Source: Bacillota bacterium
GTDB lineage: Bacteria > Bacillota > Thermosediminibacteria > Thermosediminibacterales > Thermosediminibacteraceae
DNA: 15,340 nt
Reading direction: 5' to 3'
NCBI GenBank assembly: GCA_003242255.1
Contig: QGUT01000025.1
Location: forward strand, 1 to 15,340
The notes below the pieces were generated by a model. It was not told the origin of the DNA and searched no databases. It was given only the letters and a program-made list of their open reading frames with translations. A program made the position numbers and the translations under genes. This document shows positions 6,783-14,637 of this stretch, one piece after another (within the stretch, counting starts at the first letter, position 1; every line of letters starts with the position of its first letter).

Positions 6783-7652
6783 TTACTTCAACATGAAAGA
6801 TAGCAATTTTTTGATCCACCCGCCGATTGTCTGATTGCTCGGACCAAGGTCCGGTTCGTCCGAAATTAGCTTTCTCGCTATGTTCGTTATGCATTTGGAC
6901 GGCAGGCTGTTTGGGTATTTGTCAATAAATGGAACCTGATCCATGTTGGATTGGAGTACAGTCCTGTCTTCCAGGACGAACCCCAAATAATTTAGGGAAA
7001 TATTTAGAAATTTTTTCGAGGTGCTGATGAGTTTCTGCGCAGTGATCTCGGCCACTTTATAATTATCTACTTTGTTTATGACGATGTGGATTCTTTCTAC
7101 ACTGTCGTAAACCAGCTTGATGACTGCATAAGCATCGGCCAACGCGGTATGTTCAGGAGTTGTAATCACTATCACTTCATTTGAAGCCTTGACGAAATTT
7201 ATCACATTTTTCGAAATTCCAGCGCCCGTATCTATCACCATGAAATCCAGGGGTCCATCGATGTTGCTGAAAGCTTTAATCAAGATATCGATTTCGCTCT
7301 CGGTCAAATTTGCCAAGCTGTAAAGCCCGGATGCTCCCGGTATAATCCTAATTCCGTCAGGGCCGGGGATTATGATGTCGCTCATCGATTTTTCTCCATT
7401 CAATACATGAAACAAGTTGTATTCCGGCGTCATGCCGATCAAGAGGTCGACGTTGGCAAGCCCCAAATCGGCATCTACCAGAAGAACGTGCTTGCCCATT
7501 TTTCCTAAAGCTATCGAAACGTTGACTGCAAAGTTAGTCTTGCCAACTCCTCCTTTTCCGCTGGTCACCGCAATCACTCTGACCGAATCGGATACTTTGA
7601 GTGGGGAACGTTGTTTCCTCAAACTGCGCAGCTTACTTGCTTGGTCGTTCAT
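6783..7652 (-). CDS. flhG: MinD-like ATPase FlhG (YlxH/FleN), flagellar number control
   Basis: P-loop ATPase of the MinD/ParA family, 289 aa, that with FlhF controls flagellar number and placement. The N-terminus NDQASKLRSLR carries the DQAxxLR motif by which FlhG stimulates the FlhF GTPase. The deviant Walker A is KGGVGKT (33-39), and LLVDADLGLANVDLL (57-71) is the MinD-type switch region. VIDTGAGIS is the Walker B/switch II region. The C-terminus GGWIKKLLSFML looks amphipathic, as expected for a MinD-type membrane-targeting helix. I chose the ATG at 7652 because it overlaps the flhF stop (ATGA) and AGGGGG lies 9 bases upstream. The ATG at 7661 would directly abut that site. Confidence 0.93.
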   Translation of the reverse strand: MNDQASKLRSLRKQRSPLKVSDSVRVIAVTSGKGGVGKTNFAVNVSIALGKMGKHVLLVDADLGLANVDLLIGMTPEYNLFHVLNGEKSMSDIIIPGPDGIRIIPGASGLYSLANLTESEIDILIKAFSNIDGPLDFMVIDTGAGISKNVINFVKASNEVIVITTPEHTALADAYAVIKLVYDSVERIHIVINKVDNYKVAEITAQKLISTSKKFLNISLNYLGFVLEDRTVLQSNMDQVPFIDKYPNSLPSKCITNIARKLISDEPDLGPSNQTIGGWIKKLLSFMLK

Positions 7653-8767
7653 CGACGGCATCCCCCTAAGACAAGGTCTGCAATCTTCGAGCCGGATGCC
7701 ACCTCTATATCATCGGGCACGTTCTGGCCCGCAGTCAGGTACGAGGGACTGCAATTGCTAAAAGCGATGGCGTTCAATATCAATCCGTATGTTTTAGTCT
7801 CGTCCAACTTTGTAAATATAAGCTTTTGGTAGTTGAGTTCCTTGTAGCTTTCTAATATATCGTAAACATCTTTGGCCTTTGTGGTAACGCTTATCACCAT
7901 GTGGACTTCCGTTGGCTTTATCATTTCGATCAAACTCTTAATTTTTTTGATCTGCAGTTTATTTCGCGGGCTCGTGCCCATCGTGTCGACCAGAACAAGC
8001 TCGCAATCGGAGAGTCTATTCATGACTTTTGGAACATCAGCGGGCTCGAATATCACTTCAACGGGTATTTCAAGAAGATCGCCGTAGGTCTTTAATTGTT
8101 CTACTGCGCCAACCCTAAATGTATCTGCCGCCACAAGACCTACCTTTTTGCCGAAATTTAAAGTGAAAAGGGCTGCCAATTTTGCTAAAGTGGTGGTCTT
8201 GCCTACCCCTGTCGGGCCTACAAAAACCACTTTGTTCTGCTGGTTTTCTGCAAAATCAATGGGCTCTGTTATTTTGATCATTTCAGAAATTTTATTTTTT
8301 AAACAAGCCCACACTTGGCTTTTATCCAGTTCCTTTTCGGCAAGCTCCGATTTGAGCCCATCGATCAGTCTCTCTATTAAGCTCTGATCCAGTTCGGCCG
8401 ATGACAATTCCTCATATACTTCGTTTAAAGGCTGCGGCAGATTTTCTGAATGTTTCACGTAAATTTCCCGGGCAGACAAGTTTTTCAGCAAGTCTTTAAC
8501 TTCGTTGATATCGTTTCTTATGTTCTCCAGTTCGCGGCTCTTTTCGCCGACTAGCACATCGAAACTGGCAGGCCTCAAAGGCGGCTTTGGCTCTCGGACA
8601 ACGTCACTCGCCGCTATTACTTCTACTTTTGGCTTCGAGAAAAGGCCCAAGAGGCCCCCCTTTTTTATCTGCCTGGTCTGCAGAATTATTGCATCTCTTC
8701 CCAGTTCGCTCTTCACTTTATAAAGGGCTTCCTGGATATTGTCAGCTACATAGGTCTTTATTCTCAT
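7649..8767 (-). CDS. flhF: SRP-type GTPase FlhF, flagellar placement
   Basis: FlhF, 372 aa, is the third SRP-family GTPase besides Ffh and FtsY and helps place the first flagellar components at the membrane. The N-terminal B domain (1-110) begins MRIKTYVADNIQEAL and is followed by a charged N domain (about 115-175). The G domain has G1 VGPTGVGKT (183-191), ADTFRVGAVEQL (214-225), G3 DTMGTS (261-266), G4 TKLDE (319-323) and G5 TAGQNVPDD (345-353). G3 departs from the DTAGR sequence usual in SRP GTPases. The ATG at 8767 directly follows the flhA stop, and the 3' end overlaps flhG, its regulator, by 4 bases. Confidence 0.95.
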   Translation of the reverse strand: MRIKTYVADNIQEALYKVKSELGRDAIILQTRQIKKGGLLGLFSKPKVEVIAASDVVREPKPPLRPASFDVLVGEKSRELENIRNDINEVKDLLKNLSAREIYVKHSENLPQPLNEVYEELSSAELDQSLIERLIDGLKSELAEKELDKSQVWACLKNKISEMIKITEPIDFAENQQNKVVFVGPTGVGKTTTLAKLAALFTLNFGKKVGLVAADTFRVGAVEQLKTYGDLLEIPVEVIFEPADVPKVMNRLSDCELVLVDTMGTSPRNKLQIKKIKSLIEMIKPTEVHMVISVTTKAKDVYDILESYKELNYQKLIFTKLDETKTYGLILNAIAFSNCSPSYLTAGQNVPDDIEVASGSKIADLVLGGCRR

Positions 8768-10798
8768 CTACAATTTCACCGTCCCCACAGACCTTATCTC
8801 CACGTTCGGGTCGATTTCACCGTAAGACAGCACAGGAATATTGGGAAGGCTGTTTTCAATCATCTTTTTAAAATACCTTCTCACTAACGGGCTGGTCAGC
8901 ACCACCGGTTGAACTCCCAGCCTGGCTGCCTGATTTACTTTTTCAATGAGAGAACTTATCACCTTTTGAACCACATCCGGTTCGATGGAAATGTAAGTGC
9001 CGTTTTCGGTCTGGTTTATTGAATTCATTATGAACTCTTCCAATTCCCTGTCCAAAGTCAGCACATTAGCCCTTTTGTTCGGGAAAAATCGAGAAGTGAT
9101 GAGCCTTTTTAACCTCTGCCTTACGTATTCTGTGAGAAGGTCTGTATCCTTCGTGAGATTCGCATAATCGCTGAGCGCTTCTAGTATCGTGACCATATCC
9201 CTTATGGGGATGTTTTCCTTCAACAGGTTGGAGAGCACTTTTTGAATTTCTCCCAAAGTCAGCATCTTCGGCACCAGTTCTTCTACCAGCGAAGGATACT
9301 GTTCCTTTATATTGTCCAGAATGTTTTTGACGTCCTGCCGGCCGATCAGTTCATGGGCATACGACTTAATGACTTCAGTCAAATGGGTAGCCAACACGGA
9401 AGCGGCATCCACCACCGTATACCCCAGCATTTCGGCCTTTTCTTTTTTATCGGTGGTAACCCACTTAGCAGGCAGACCGAAAGCCGGTTCCCGGGTCTCA
9501 ATACCTTCCACTTCAATCGGACCGCCTGTAGGATTCATCACCAGGTAGTGATCTACTCGGAGTTCTCCCCTCGCCGCTTCAACCCCTTTGATTTTAATCA
9601 CGTATTCGTTGGGTTTTAGCTGGATGTTGTCCCTCAGCCGCACCATCGGCACTATCATGCCGAGGTCCAACGCGCACTGCCGCCTAATCATAATAATCCT
9701 GTCCAGCAGGTCCCCACCCTGATTGACATCGGCCAGGGGAATTATGTTGTAGCCAAACTCCACTTCGATGGGGTCGACCTGGAGGAGCGAGAACAGGTTT
9801 TCGGGCTTGCGCATCTCCTCCAATTCTTTCTCGTGGATCGTTTCCTGCTCTTTTATCTTTTCTTCCTCCGACATCTTCTGGACGGTAAAACCCATATATC
9901 CGAGCACGCCCGCCAGGATCAAAAAAGGAATGTGAGGCAATCCCGGCACCAGCGCAAAAAAGGCTAAAGCGCCAGATGCCATAAAGAGGATCTTGGGATA
10001 GTAAAGGAGCTGTTTTACAAGTCCCTCGCCGAGGTTCCCTTCGCTGGCAGCTTTAGTCACGATGATACCCGTCGCAGTAGACACGAGGAGCGCCGGGATC
10101 TGGCTCACGAGTCCGTCTCCCACTGTCAAAAGAGCATATCGATTCAAAGCGGTGAGGGCATCCATCCCCTGAAACACCATTCCAGTGATGAGGCCTCCGA
10201 TTATGTTGATGATCGTAATTATAATGCCGGCTATCGCATCACCTTTGACGAACTTGCTGGCACCATCCATGGCTCCGTAAAAATCCGCTTCCCTTTGAAT
10301 ATTCATTCGCCGTTCTCTGGCCTCGGCTTCCGTTATAAGGCCCGAATTTAGGTCCGCATCGATGCTCATCTGTTTGCCGGGCATGGCGTCGAGGGTAAAT
10401 CGGGCGGCAACCTCGGCTACTCTTTCGGCCCCGCGCGTAATCACTATGAACTGGATTACAACTATAATGAGAAAGATGATAAAGCCGACCAGAACATTTC
10501 CCCTTATTACAAAGTTGCCGAAAGCTTCGATGACCCTTCCCGCATACCCGTTTAAAAGGATCAACCTGGTAGAAGAAACGTTCAGGGCCAGCCTGAAAAG
10601 GGTCGCCATCAATAGCAAGGACGGGAACGTGGAAAAATTTAAAGGTTTTTCTACGTTCATAGCCACCAGGAGGATTATTAGGGAAAAGGTGATGTTGAAC
10701 GTGAGCAAAATGTCGAGCAAGCTCGAAGGAAGTGGTATGATCATCATAACGACGACGACTACGGCCAGAACAGCTACTGCCAGATCGTAAGACTTCAA
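8768..10798 (-). CDS. flhA: Flagellar export gate protein FlhA
   Basis: FlhA, 676 aa, is the major membrane component of the flagellar type III export gate; its cytoplasmic ring docks chaperone-substrate complexes. The N-terminal half carries the membrane helices, starting with LAVAVLAVVVVVMMIIPLP. It includes the conserved cytoplasmic loop with the FHIPEP-family signature DAMPGKQMSIDADLNSGLI (137-155). After about residue 320 comes the soluble C-terminal domain, with the conserved REP.FGLPAKWV segment. The start is an unusual TTG at 10798, overlapping the flhB stop (TTGA), with GAGGGTGAG just upstream; no better start is nearby. The poor initiator suggests dependence on coupling to flhB. Length is normal for the family. 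Confidence 0.96.
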   Translation of the reverse strand: MKSYDLAVAVLAVVVVVMMIIPLPSSLLDILLTFNITFSLIILLVAMNVEKPLNFSTFPSLLLMATLFRLALNVSSTRLILLNGYAGRVIEAFGNFVIRGNVLVGFIIFLIIVVIQFIVITRGAERVAEVAARFTLDAMPGKQMSIDADLNSGLITEAEARERRMNIQREADFYGAMDGASKFVKGDAIAGIIITIINIIGGLITGMVFQGMDALTALNRYALLTVGDGLVSQIPALLVSTATGIIVTKAASEGNLGEGLVKQLLYYPKILFMASGALAFFALVPGLPHIPFLILAGVLGYMGFTVQKMSEEEKIKEQETIHEKELEEMRKPENLFSLLQVDPIEVEFGYNIIPLADVNQGGDLLDRIIMIRRQCALDLGMIVPMVRLRDNIQLKPNEYVIKIKGVEAARGELRVDHYLVMNPTGGPIEVEGIETREPAFGLPAKWVTTDKKEKAEMLGYTVVDAASVLATHLTEVIKSYAHELIGRQDVKNILDNIKEQYPSLVEELVPKMLTLGEIQKVLSNLLKENIPIRDMVTILEALSDYANLTKDTDLLTEYVRQRLKRLITSRFFPNKRANVLTLDRELEEFIMNSINQTENGTYISIEPDVVQKVISSLIEKVNQAARLGVQPVVLTSPLVRRYFKKMIENSLPNIPVLSYGEIDPNVEIRSVGTVKL

Positions 10799-11874
10799 CC
10801 GCTCACCCTCTTTCCTTTCAAAGTATATACGTAAGCCAGTATTTCTGCAACGGCATTGTACAAATCCTCAGGGATTGTTTCGCCCACTTCCACCGTCTTA
10901 TAGAGTGTCTGGGCTAAAGGCCTGTTTTCCACAATGGGGATGTCCTCTTTTTCTGCCATATCTTTGATCTTTTCAGCCACCAATCCCGTTCCTTTCGCAA
11001 GCACGACGGGCGCGTCGTGGATTGACGCATCGTATCCCAAAGCCACGGCTATGTGGGTGGGGTTTGTAATTACTACGTCGGCTTTTCTCACATCCTGGAT
11101 CATTCGCCGCCTCGCTAACTGCCGTTGGACTTGACGTATCCTGGATTTTATTTGGGGGTTGCCTTCTACTTCCTTAAATTCTTCTTTTATATCTTCTTTG
11201 GACATCATGAGGCTCTTTTCATATTCGTACCATTGGTAAGCGTAATCTAAAAATGAAAAAGCAAGTAATGCCGCACCTGCTTTTAACCCCGCTTTAAAAA
11301 TCAGGTTTAAAAAGTATATTACCGATTCCCCAAAGCTCATATCGAACATTAAAACCGCCCTATCTTTAAATTCATTTAAAGTGCCGTAAAATACGTAAAT
11401 GACCAGAGCCAATTTTACTACCGACTTTACAAGTTCTATCAAGCCCCTTCTTGAAAATATCCTCCTGAAACCTTCGACGGGATTTATCCTTTCGAGCTTC
11501 GGGGAAAGGGGCTCCAGGCTGAACACAAAACCGATCTGGGCTAAATTGGACACCAAGCCCGTCAAAGCCGCTCCCATGCCTATAGGAATTACGAGTTTTA
11601 TAAAAAGCATTGTCGACGAATACAGCATTTCGTAAATGTCGTCTAAAGAAAAATCCGTTTTTAAAAGATCCTCTCCGATGACGTATTGCAAATACGAGGC
11701 TGCATTTTCGACGATATAACTTCCACAAAATTTAATTACGATAAGCCCTGCCAAGAGCACCAGGGCTGAGACAAGCTCTCTGCTTGAAAAAACCTGGCCC
11801 CGCTCTCGCGCTTTTTGCCTTCTTCGTGGAGTTGCCCTTTCTGTCTTTTCTTCAGCAAAAAGCTGTAGATTCAT
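10795..11874 (-). CDS. flhB: Flagellar export switch protein FlhB
   Basis: FlhB, 359 aa, is the export gate subunit that switches substrate specificity from rod/hook to filament proteins. The basic N-terminus EEKTERATPRRRQKARERG is typical. Four membrane helices span about residues 33-210. The cytoplasmic domain holds the autocleavage motif NPTH at 271-274 (cleavage between Asn and Pro in the family) followed by IAVALGYD. Thus the self-cleaving site is intact. This is a true FlhB, not one of the short FlhB C-terminal homologues. The ATG at 11874 overlaps the fliR stop (ATGA), and the 3' end overlaps the flhA start. Confidence 0.96.
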   Translation of the reverse strand: MNLQLFAEEKTERATPRRRQKARERGQVFSSRELVSALVLLAGLIVIKFCGSYIVENAASYLQYVIGEDLLKTDFSLDDIYEMLYSSTMLFIKLVIPIGMGAALTGLVSNLAQIGFVFSLEPLSPKLERINPVEGFRRIFSRRGLIELVKSVVKLALVIYVFYGTLNEFKDRAVLMFDMSFGESVIYFLNLIFKAGLKAGAALLAFSFLDYAYQWYEYEKSLMMSKEDIKEEFKEVEGNPQIKSRIRQVQRQLARRRMIQDVRKADVVITNPTHIAVALGYDASIHDAPVVLAKGTGLVAEKIKDMAEKEDIPIVENRPLAQTLYKTVEVGETIPEDLYNAVAEILAYVYTLKGKRVSG

Positions 11875-12635
11875 GGCCTTCCTGCCATCCCCTGAAGCAC
11901 CAATTCCAACATCTCGTAGCTGCCGTTAAACAGCAGATCCAAAGTGGCCACAAAGGCGGGAAGCAGTATAATTAAGAAAAATACCCCCGTCACAATTTTA
12001 AAGGGCAGTCCAATTATGAACACGTTCATTTGAGGCACCGTCCTGGCCATGATCCCCAAGGCAAAATCGGCGAGAAATGTGGCGCTAATCAGTGGAAAAC
12101 TCATTTTGACCCCCGCTTCAAACATGGCATAAAAGCTGTCTAAAATACAAAAGAGCAAATTCCCAGTTATGACCGGTTCTCCCGGAGGTAATAATTCGAA
12201 ACTTTTAATCAGTGCGTCCAACAATACGTGATGGCCGTCGATGGTAAAAAATATGAGAATCACGAACAGGTAAAAGAAATTTCCCAGAATTGGCACCTGA
12301 GTGCTGGTCTGCGGGTCTAAAACGCTCACTATGCCGAACCCCATTTGGAAATCTACAATTTCACCCATTATGAATACCGCAGAAAATATGGCAAAAACGA
12401 CGAAACCCATCGTAAAGCCCACGGCTGCTTCTTTAAGAAAAAAAGCAATGGTCTCCAGCACGGAATTGGGATATGCCATTTTATCCATGACGGGAAATAT
12501 TATGGCCGTCACAAAGAGCGCCAATCCTACCCTTGCCTGAAAAGGAAATTCCCGCCGGCCGAAAACAGGTGCTATGACAAAAAAGCCAAAAATCCTCATG
12601 AAAACCAGCAAAAAGGTGGTCACCAGTGCTTCCAT
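11871..12635 (-). CDS. fliR: Flagellar export gate protein FliR
   Basis: FliR, 254 aa, is a polytopic membrane subunit of the FliP-FliQ-FliR export channel. It is very hydrophobic, with about six likely membrane segments, starting at LVTTFLLVFMRIFGFFVIAP. The family-typical PVFGRREFPFQARVGLAL segment (23-40) is present, as is the C-terminal region with LPFKIVTGVFFLIILLP. The ATG at 12635 has GGCGGGG about 7 bases upstream. A 15-base gap follows fliQ, and the last 4 bases overlap flhB. In some Clostridia FliR is fused to FlhB; here the two are separate genes joined by an ATGA overlap. Confidence 0.95.
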   Translation of the reverse strand: MEALVTTFLLVFMRIFGFFVIAPVFGRREFPFQARVGLALFVTAIIFPVMDKMAYPNSVLETIAFFLKEAAVGFTMGFVVFAIFSAVFIMGEIVDFQMGFGIVSVLDPQTSTQVPILGNFFYLFVILIFFTIDGHHVLLDALIKSFELLPPGEPVITGNLLFCILDSFYAMFEAGVKMSFPLISATFLADFALGIMARTVPQMNVFIIGLPFKIVTGVFFLIILLPAFVATLDLLFNGSYEMLELVLQGMAGRP

Positions 12636-12650
12636 TTTTACCCCGCCGCT

Positions 12651-12920
12651 TTAATATATAAAATAAGGGATTTCCCGAATGAGCGTTTCGGTGAAGTTGG
12701 TCATTACGCTGAGCATCCAGGGTCCGAATAATAAAAGGGCAGCCACAATGGCCAGTATTTTGGGCACGAAGTTTAGCGATTGTTCCTGAATCTGAGTCGT
12801 CGCCTGAAAAATGCTGATCAAGAGCCCCACTGCCATCCCGATGCCCAAAACGGGTGCCGCGACCATCAGCAATACGCTCAGCGCTTCCCTCGCCAGGTAT
12901 ATCACCGTATCCTGCGTCAT
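12651..12920 (-). CDS. fliQ: Flagellar export gate protein FliQ
   Basis: FliQ, 89 aa, is the small two-helix subunit of the export gate. Two hydrophobic stretches (about 16-40 and 53-75) flank the conserved polar loop ISIFQATTQIQEQSLNFVPK, characteristic of the FliQ/SpaQ family. Size matches the usual 86-90 aa. The ATG at 12920 is preceded by GAGGTGAGG at a good spacing. It starts 14 bases after the end of fliP. Confidence 0.95.
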   Translation of the reverse strand: MTQDTVIYLAREALSVLLMVAAPVLGIGMAVGLLISIFQATTQIQEQSLNFVPKILAIVAALLLFGPWMLSVMTNFTETLIREIPYFIY

Positions 12921-12934
12921 GCTTATTCCTCACC

Positions 12935-13699
12935 TCAATGAAAACTTGACAAAAGCGAGCCAATTACCAGATTCCAGCCATCCACCATCACAAAGAGCAA
13001 TATTTTAAAAGGCAGCGAAATCATCACAGGCGGCAGCATCAACATGCCCATTGACATGAGCGTGCTTGCCACCACCATGTCTATGACGAGAAAGGGAATG
13101 AAAATCATAAACCCCATCTGAAATGCCGTCTTCAATTCGCTTATGATAAAAGCAGGAATCAGCACGTAAGTCGGAACATCTTCCAAAGTTTCCACCTGGT
13201 CCTGCATCTTGGCGTAGTGCAAAAACAGAGCCAAATCCTTTTCCCGGGTTTGCCTGAACATGAAATCCCTCAGAGGTTCCTGGGCCCTATCCAATGCTTC
13301 CTGAAAGCTAATCTCTTCCCTCAGATAAGGTTGAAGGGCATTGCCGTTTATGTCGGCAAAGACCGGGGCCATTACAAAGTAAGTGATAAAAAGCGACAAT
13401 CCGATTAGGACCTGGCTTGGAGGGACCTGTTGAAGGCCCAAGCTGTTTCGCACAAACGAAAGGACGATGCTCACCCTGATGAACGAGGTCATCATTATGA
13501 GTATGGAAGGTGCCAGGGACAATATAGTCAGAGCAGCGAGAATTTCTAAAGTCAGCGCCGTTTCTTCAGCGGTATTGGCGGTTCTTATAAAATCGAAATA
13601 AGGTACTTGGGTTTCGGGTTCAGCAAAGGCTATGGCTGGAACGAATATAATTCCCACCATCAGGAGCGAGCCCCAAAAAAACCTTATGTTTTTCTTCAT
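12935..13699 (-). CDS. fliP: Flagellar export gate protein FliP
   Basis: FliP, 254 aa, forms the pentameric core of the flagellar export channel. It begins with a cleavable-looking signal peptide (MKKNIRFFWG, then a hydrophobic core and AIAFA, with cleavage expected after residue 26), as is usual for FliP. The family block around LSLAPSILIMMTSFIRVSIV and VPPSQVLIGLSLFITYFVM is present, and two C-terminal helices include LVIDMVVASTLMSMGMLMLP. The ATG at 13699 overlaps the fliO stop (ATGA). Confidence 0.96.
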   Translation of the reverse strand: MKKNIRFFWGSLLMVGIIFVPAIAFAEPETQVPYFDFIRTANTAEETALTLEILAALTILSLAPSILIMMTSFIRVSIVLSFVRNSLGLQQVPPSQVLIGLSLFITYFVMAPVFADINGNALQPYLREEISFQEALDRAQEPLRDFMFRQTREKDLALFLHYAKMQDQVETLEDVPTYVLIPAFIISELKTAFQMGFMIFIPFLVIDMVVASTLMSMGMLMLPPVMISLPFKILLFVMVDGWNLVIGSLLSSFH

Positions 13700-14247
13700 G
13701 ATCTGTCATCACCGTCTTTTGTACCGGATAGGCCTTTAAATTTCTTGAGGAAATACTCCAGTTGAACGCCAAAATTCCTGCCGTAGCTTCCCGATTTTTC
13801 GGCCTCCTCTATTAATTCGGCCGTGTTTTCATCAAGTTCCCCTATTAGCTCGATTCCTTTTTCCGATACCCCCAGGAGTTTCACGCCCGCCGGAGATTTC
13901 AGGATGTACAGTCGGTTTTTGGAATCAAAATAGAGCACGTCCAATATTTCCATATACTTGCTCTTCGATCCGATAGGCCTGGTGTATCTAGCCAGCCATC
14001 TCAGGGTCAAAGCCGCCAAAAGGCACACCAGCACTATTGAACCAAAATAAATCGCAAAGCCCAGAAAATTTTTTTCGTGAAGGGGCCTCCCGCTTCCCCC
14101 GCCGGATTGTTCGAAATTGTAATCCTTGAGGTTTTTCACATCTAACGAGGGGGAATCGCTGTCGTCGGCTATCACCCTGGTTGTATTAAAAAACGAAAAA
14201 AGTGCGATAAAAAAGATCAAAGCGCAAAGGAAAATTTTTCGCCTCAT
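13696..14247 (-). CDS. fliO: Flagellar assembly protein FliO (FliZ family)
   Basis: FliO, 183 aa, assists assembly of the FliP ring of the export gate. It has an N-terminal hydrophobic segment after MRRKIF (about 4-22, possibly a signal peptide ending near VIADD). A polar Gly/Ser region follows, then a strong membrane helix (about 60-85). The cytoplasmic FliO domain is EILDVLYFDSKNRLYILKS, then GVKLLGVSEKGIELI. The ATG at 14247 has GAAGG 7 bases upstream. The same frame is open to 14334 inside cheY, but those extra 29 residues precede the hydrophobic N-terminus and lack a better start. Primary sequence is poorly conserved in this family, so the call rests on architecture plus position between cheY and fliP. 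Confidence 0.88.
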   Translation of the reverse strand: MRRKIFLCALIFFIALFSFFNTTRVIADDSDSPSLDVKNLKDYNFEQSGGGSGRPLHEKNFLGFAIYFGSIVLVCLLAALTLRWLARYTRPIGSKSKYMEILDVLYFDSKNRLYILKSPAGVKLLGVSEKGIELIGELDENTAELIEEAEKSGSYGRNFGVQLEYFLKKFKGLSGTKDGDDRS

Positions 14248-14260
14248 ACTTTTACCTTCT

Positions 14261-14620
14261 TCACGACAGTGCTTTTTTGACAGCTTCCACCACTCTGTCG
14301 GGCTGAAAGGGTTTGACGATGAAATCCCTCGCACCGGCCTGTATAGCGTCTATGACCATGGCCTGCTGCCCCATTGCCGAGCACATTATTATCCTCGCGT
14401 CCGGGTCTATTGCCTTTATCCTCCTCACCGCCTCAATTCCATCCATTTCCGGCATCGTTATGTCCATCACCACCAAGCTAGGTTTTAAAGACTTGTATTT
14501 CTCCACAGCTACGGCGCCGTTTTCTGCTTCGCCTACCACCTCAAAGCCGTTTTTGGTGAGGATATCTTTTATCATCATCCTCATAAAAGCCGCATCATCT
14601 ACAATCAAAATTCCCGGCAT
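14261..14620 (-). CDS. cheY: Chemotaxis response regulator CheY
   Basis: CheY, 119 aa, is a stand-alone receiver domain that carries the signal from CheA to the flagellar switch. All catalytic residues are visible: the acidic pair D8/D9 in ILIVDDAAF, phospho-acceptor D53 in VVMDITMPEMDG, the switch Ser81 in IIMCSAMG, and Lys103 in FIVKPF. There is no output domain. The ATG at 14620 is preceded by a strong GGGGAGG site. It lies 17 bases after fliY, the same fliY-cheY order as in B. subtilis, where FliY is a CheY-P phosphatase at the switch. Confidence 0.96.
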   Translation of the reverse strand: MPGILIVDDAAFMRMMIKDILTKNGFEVVGEAENGAVAVEKYKSLKPSLVVMDITMPEMDGIEAVRRIKAIDPDARIIMCSAMGQQAMVIDAIQAGARDFIVKPFQPDRVVEAVKKALS

Positions 14621-14637
14621 TTCTATTCCTCCCCATC

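Noticed and set aside
9242..9619. 125-aa plus-strand open frame opposite flhA, with other plus-strand frames of similar size opposite cheA, cheW and fapA
   Set aside because: All lie opposite conserved genes, lack ribosome sites and have skewed Ser/Phe/Leu composition typical of antisense frames.
11372..11728. 118-aa minus-strand open frame inside flhB
   Set aside because: It lies wholly within a well-recognised FlhB in another frame, and its composition (Arg, Phe, His) is that of a shadow frame.
12481..12963. 160-aa minus-strand open frame overlapping fliQ and the start of fliR
   Set aside because: It is out of frame with two clear membrane protein genes, rich in Gly, His, Arg and Asp, and has no family features; it is a frame shadow.
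14248..14334. Upstream extension of the fliO frame into cheY (29 extra residues)
   Set aside because: The extension puts polar sequence ahead of the natural hydrophobic N-terminus and lacks a good ribosome site, while the ATG at 14247 has GAAGG at a normal spacing.
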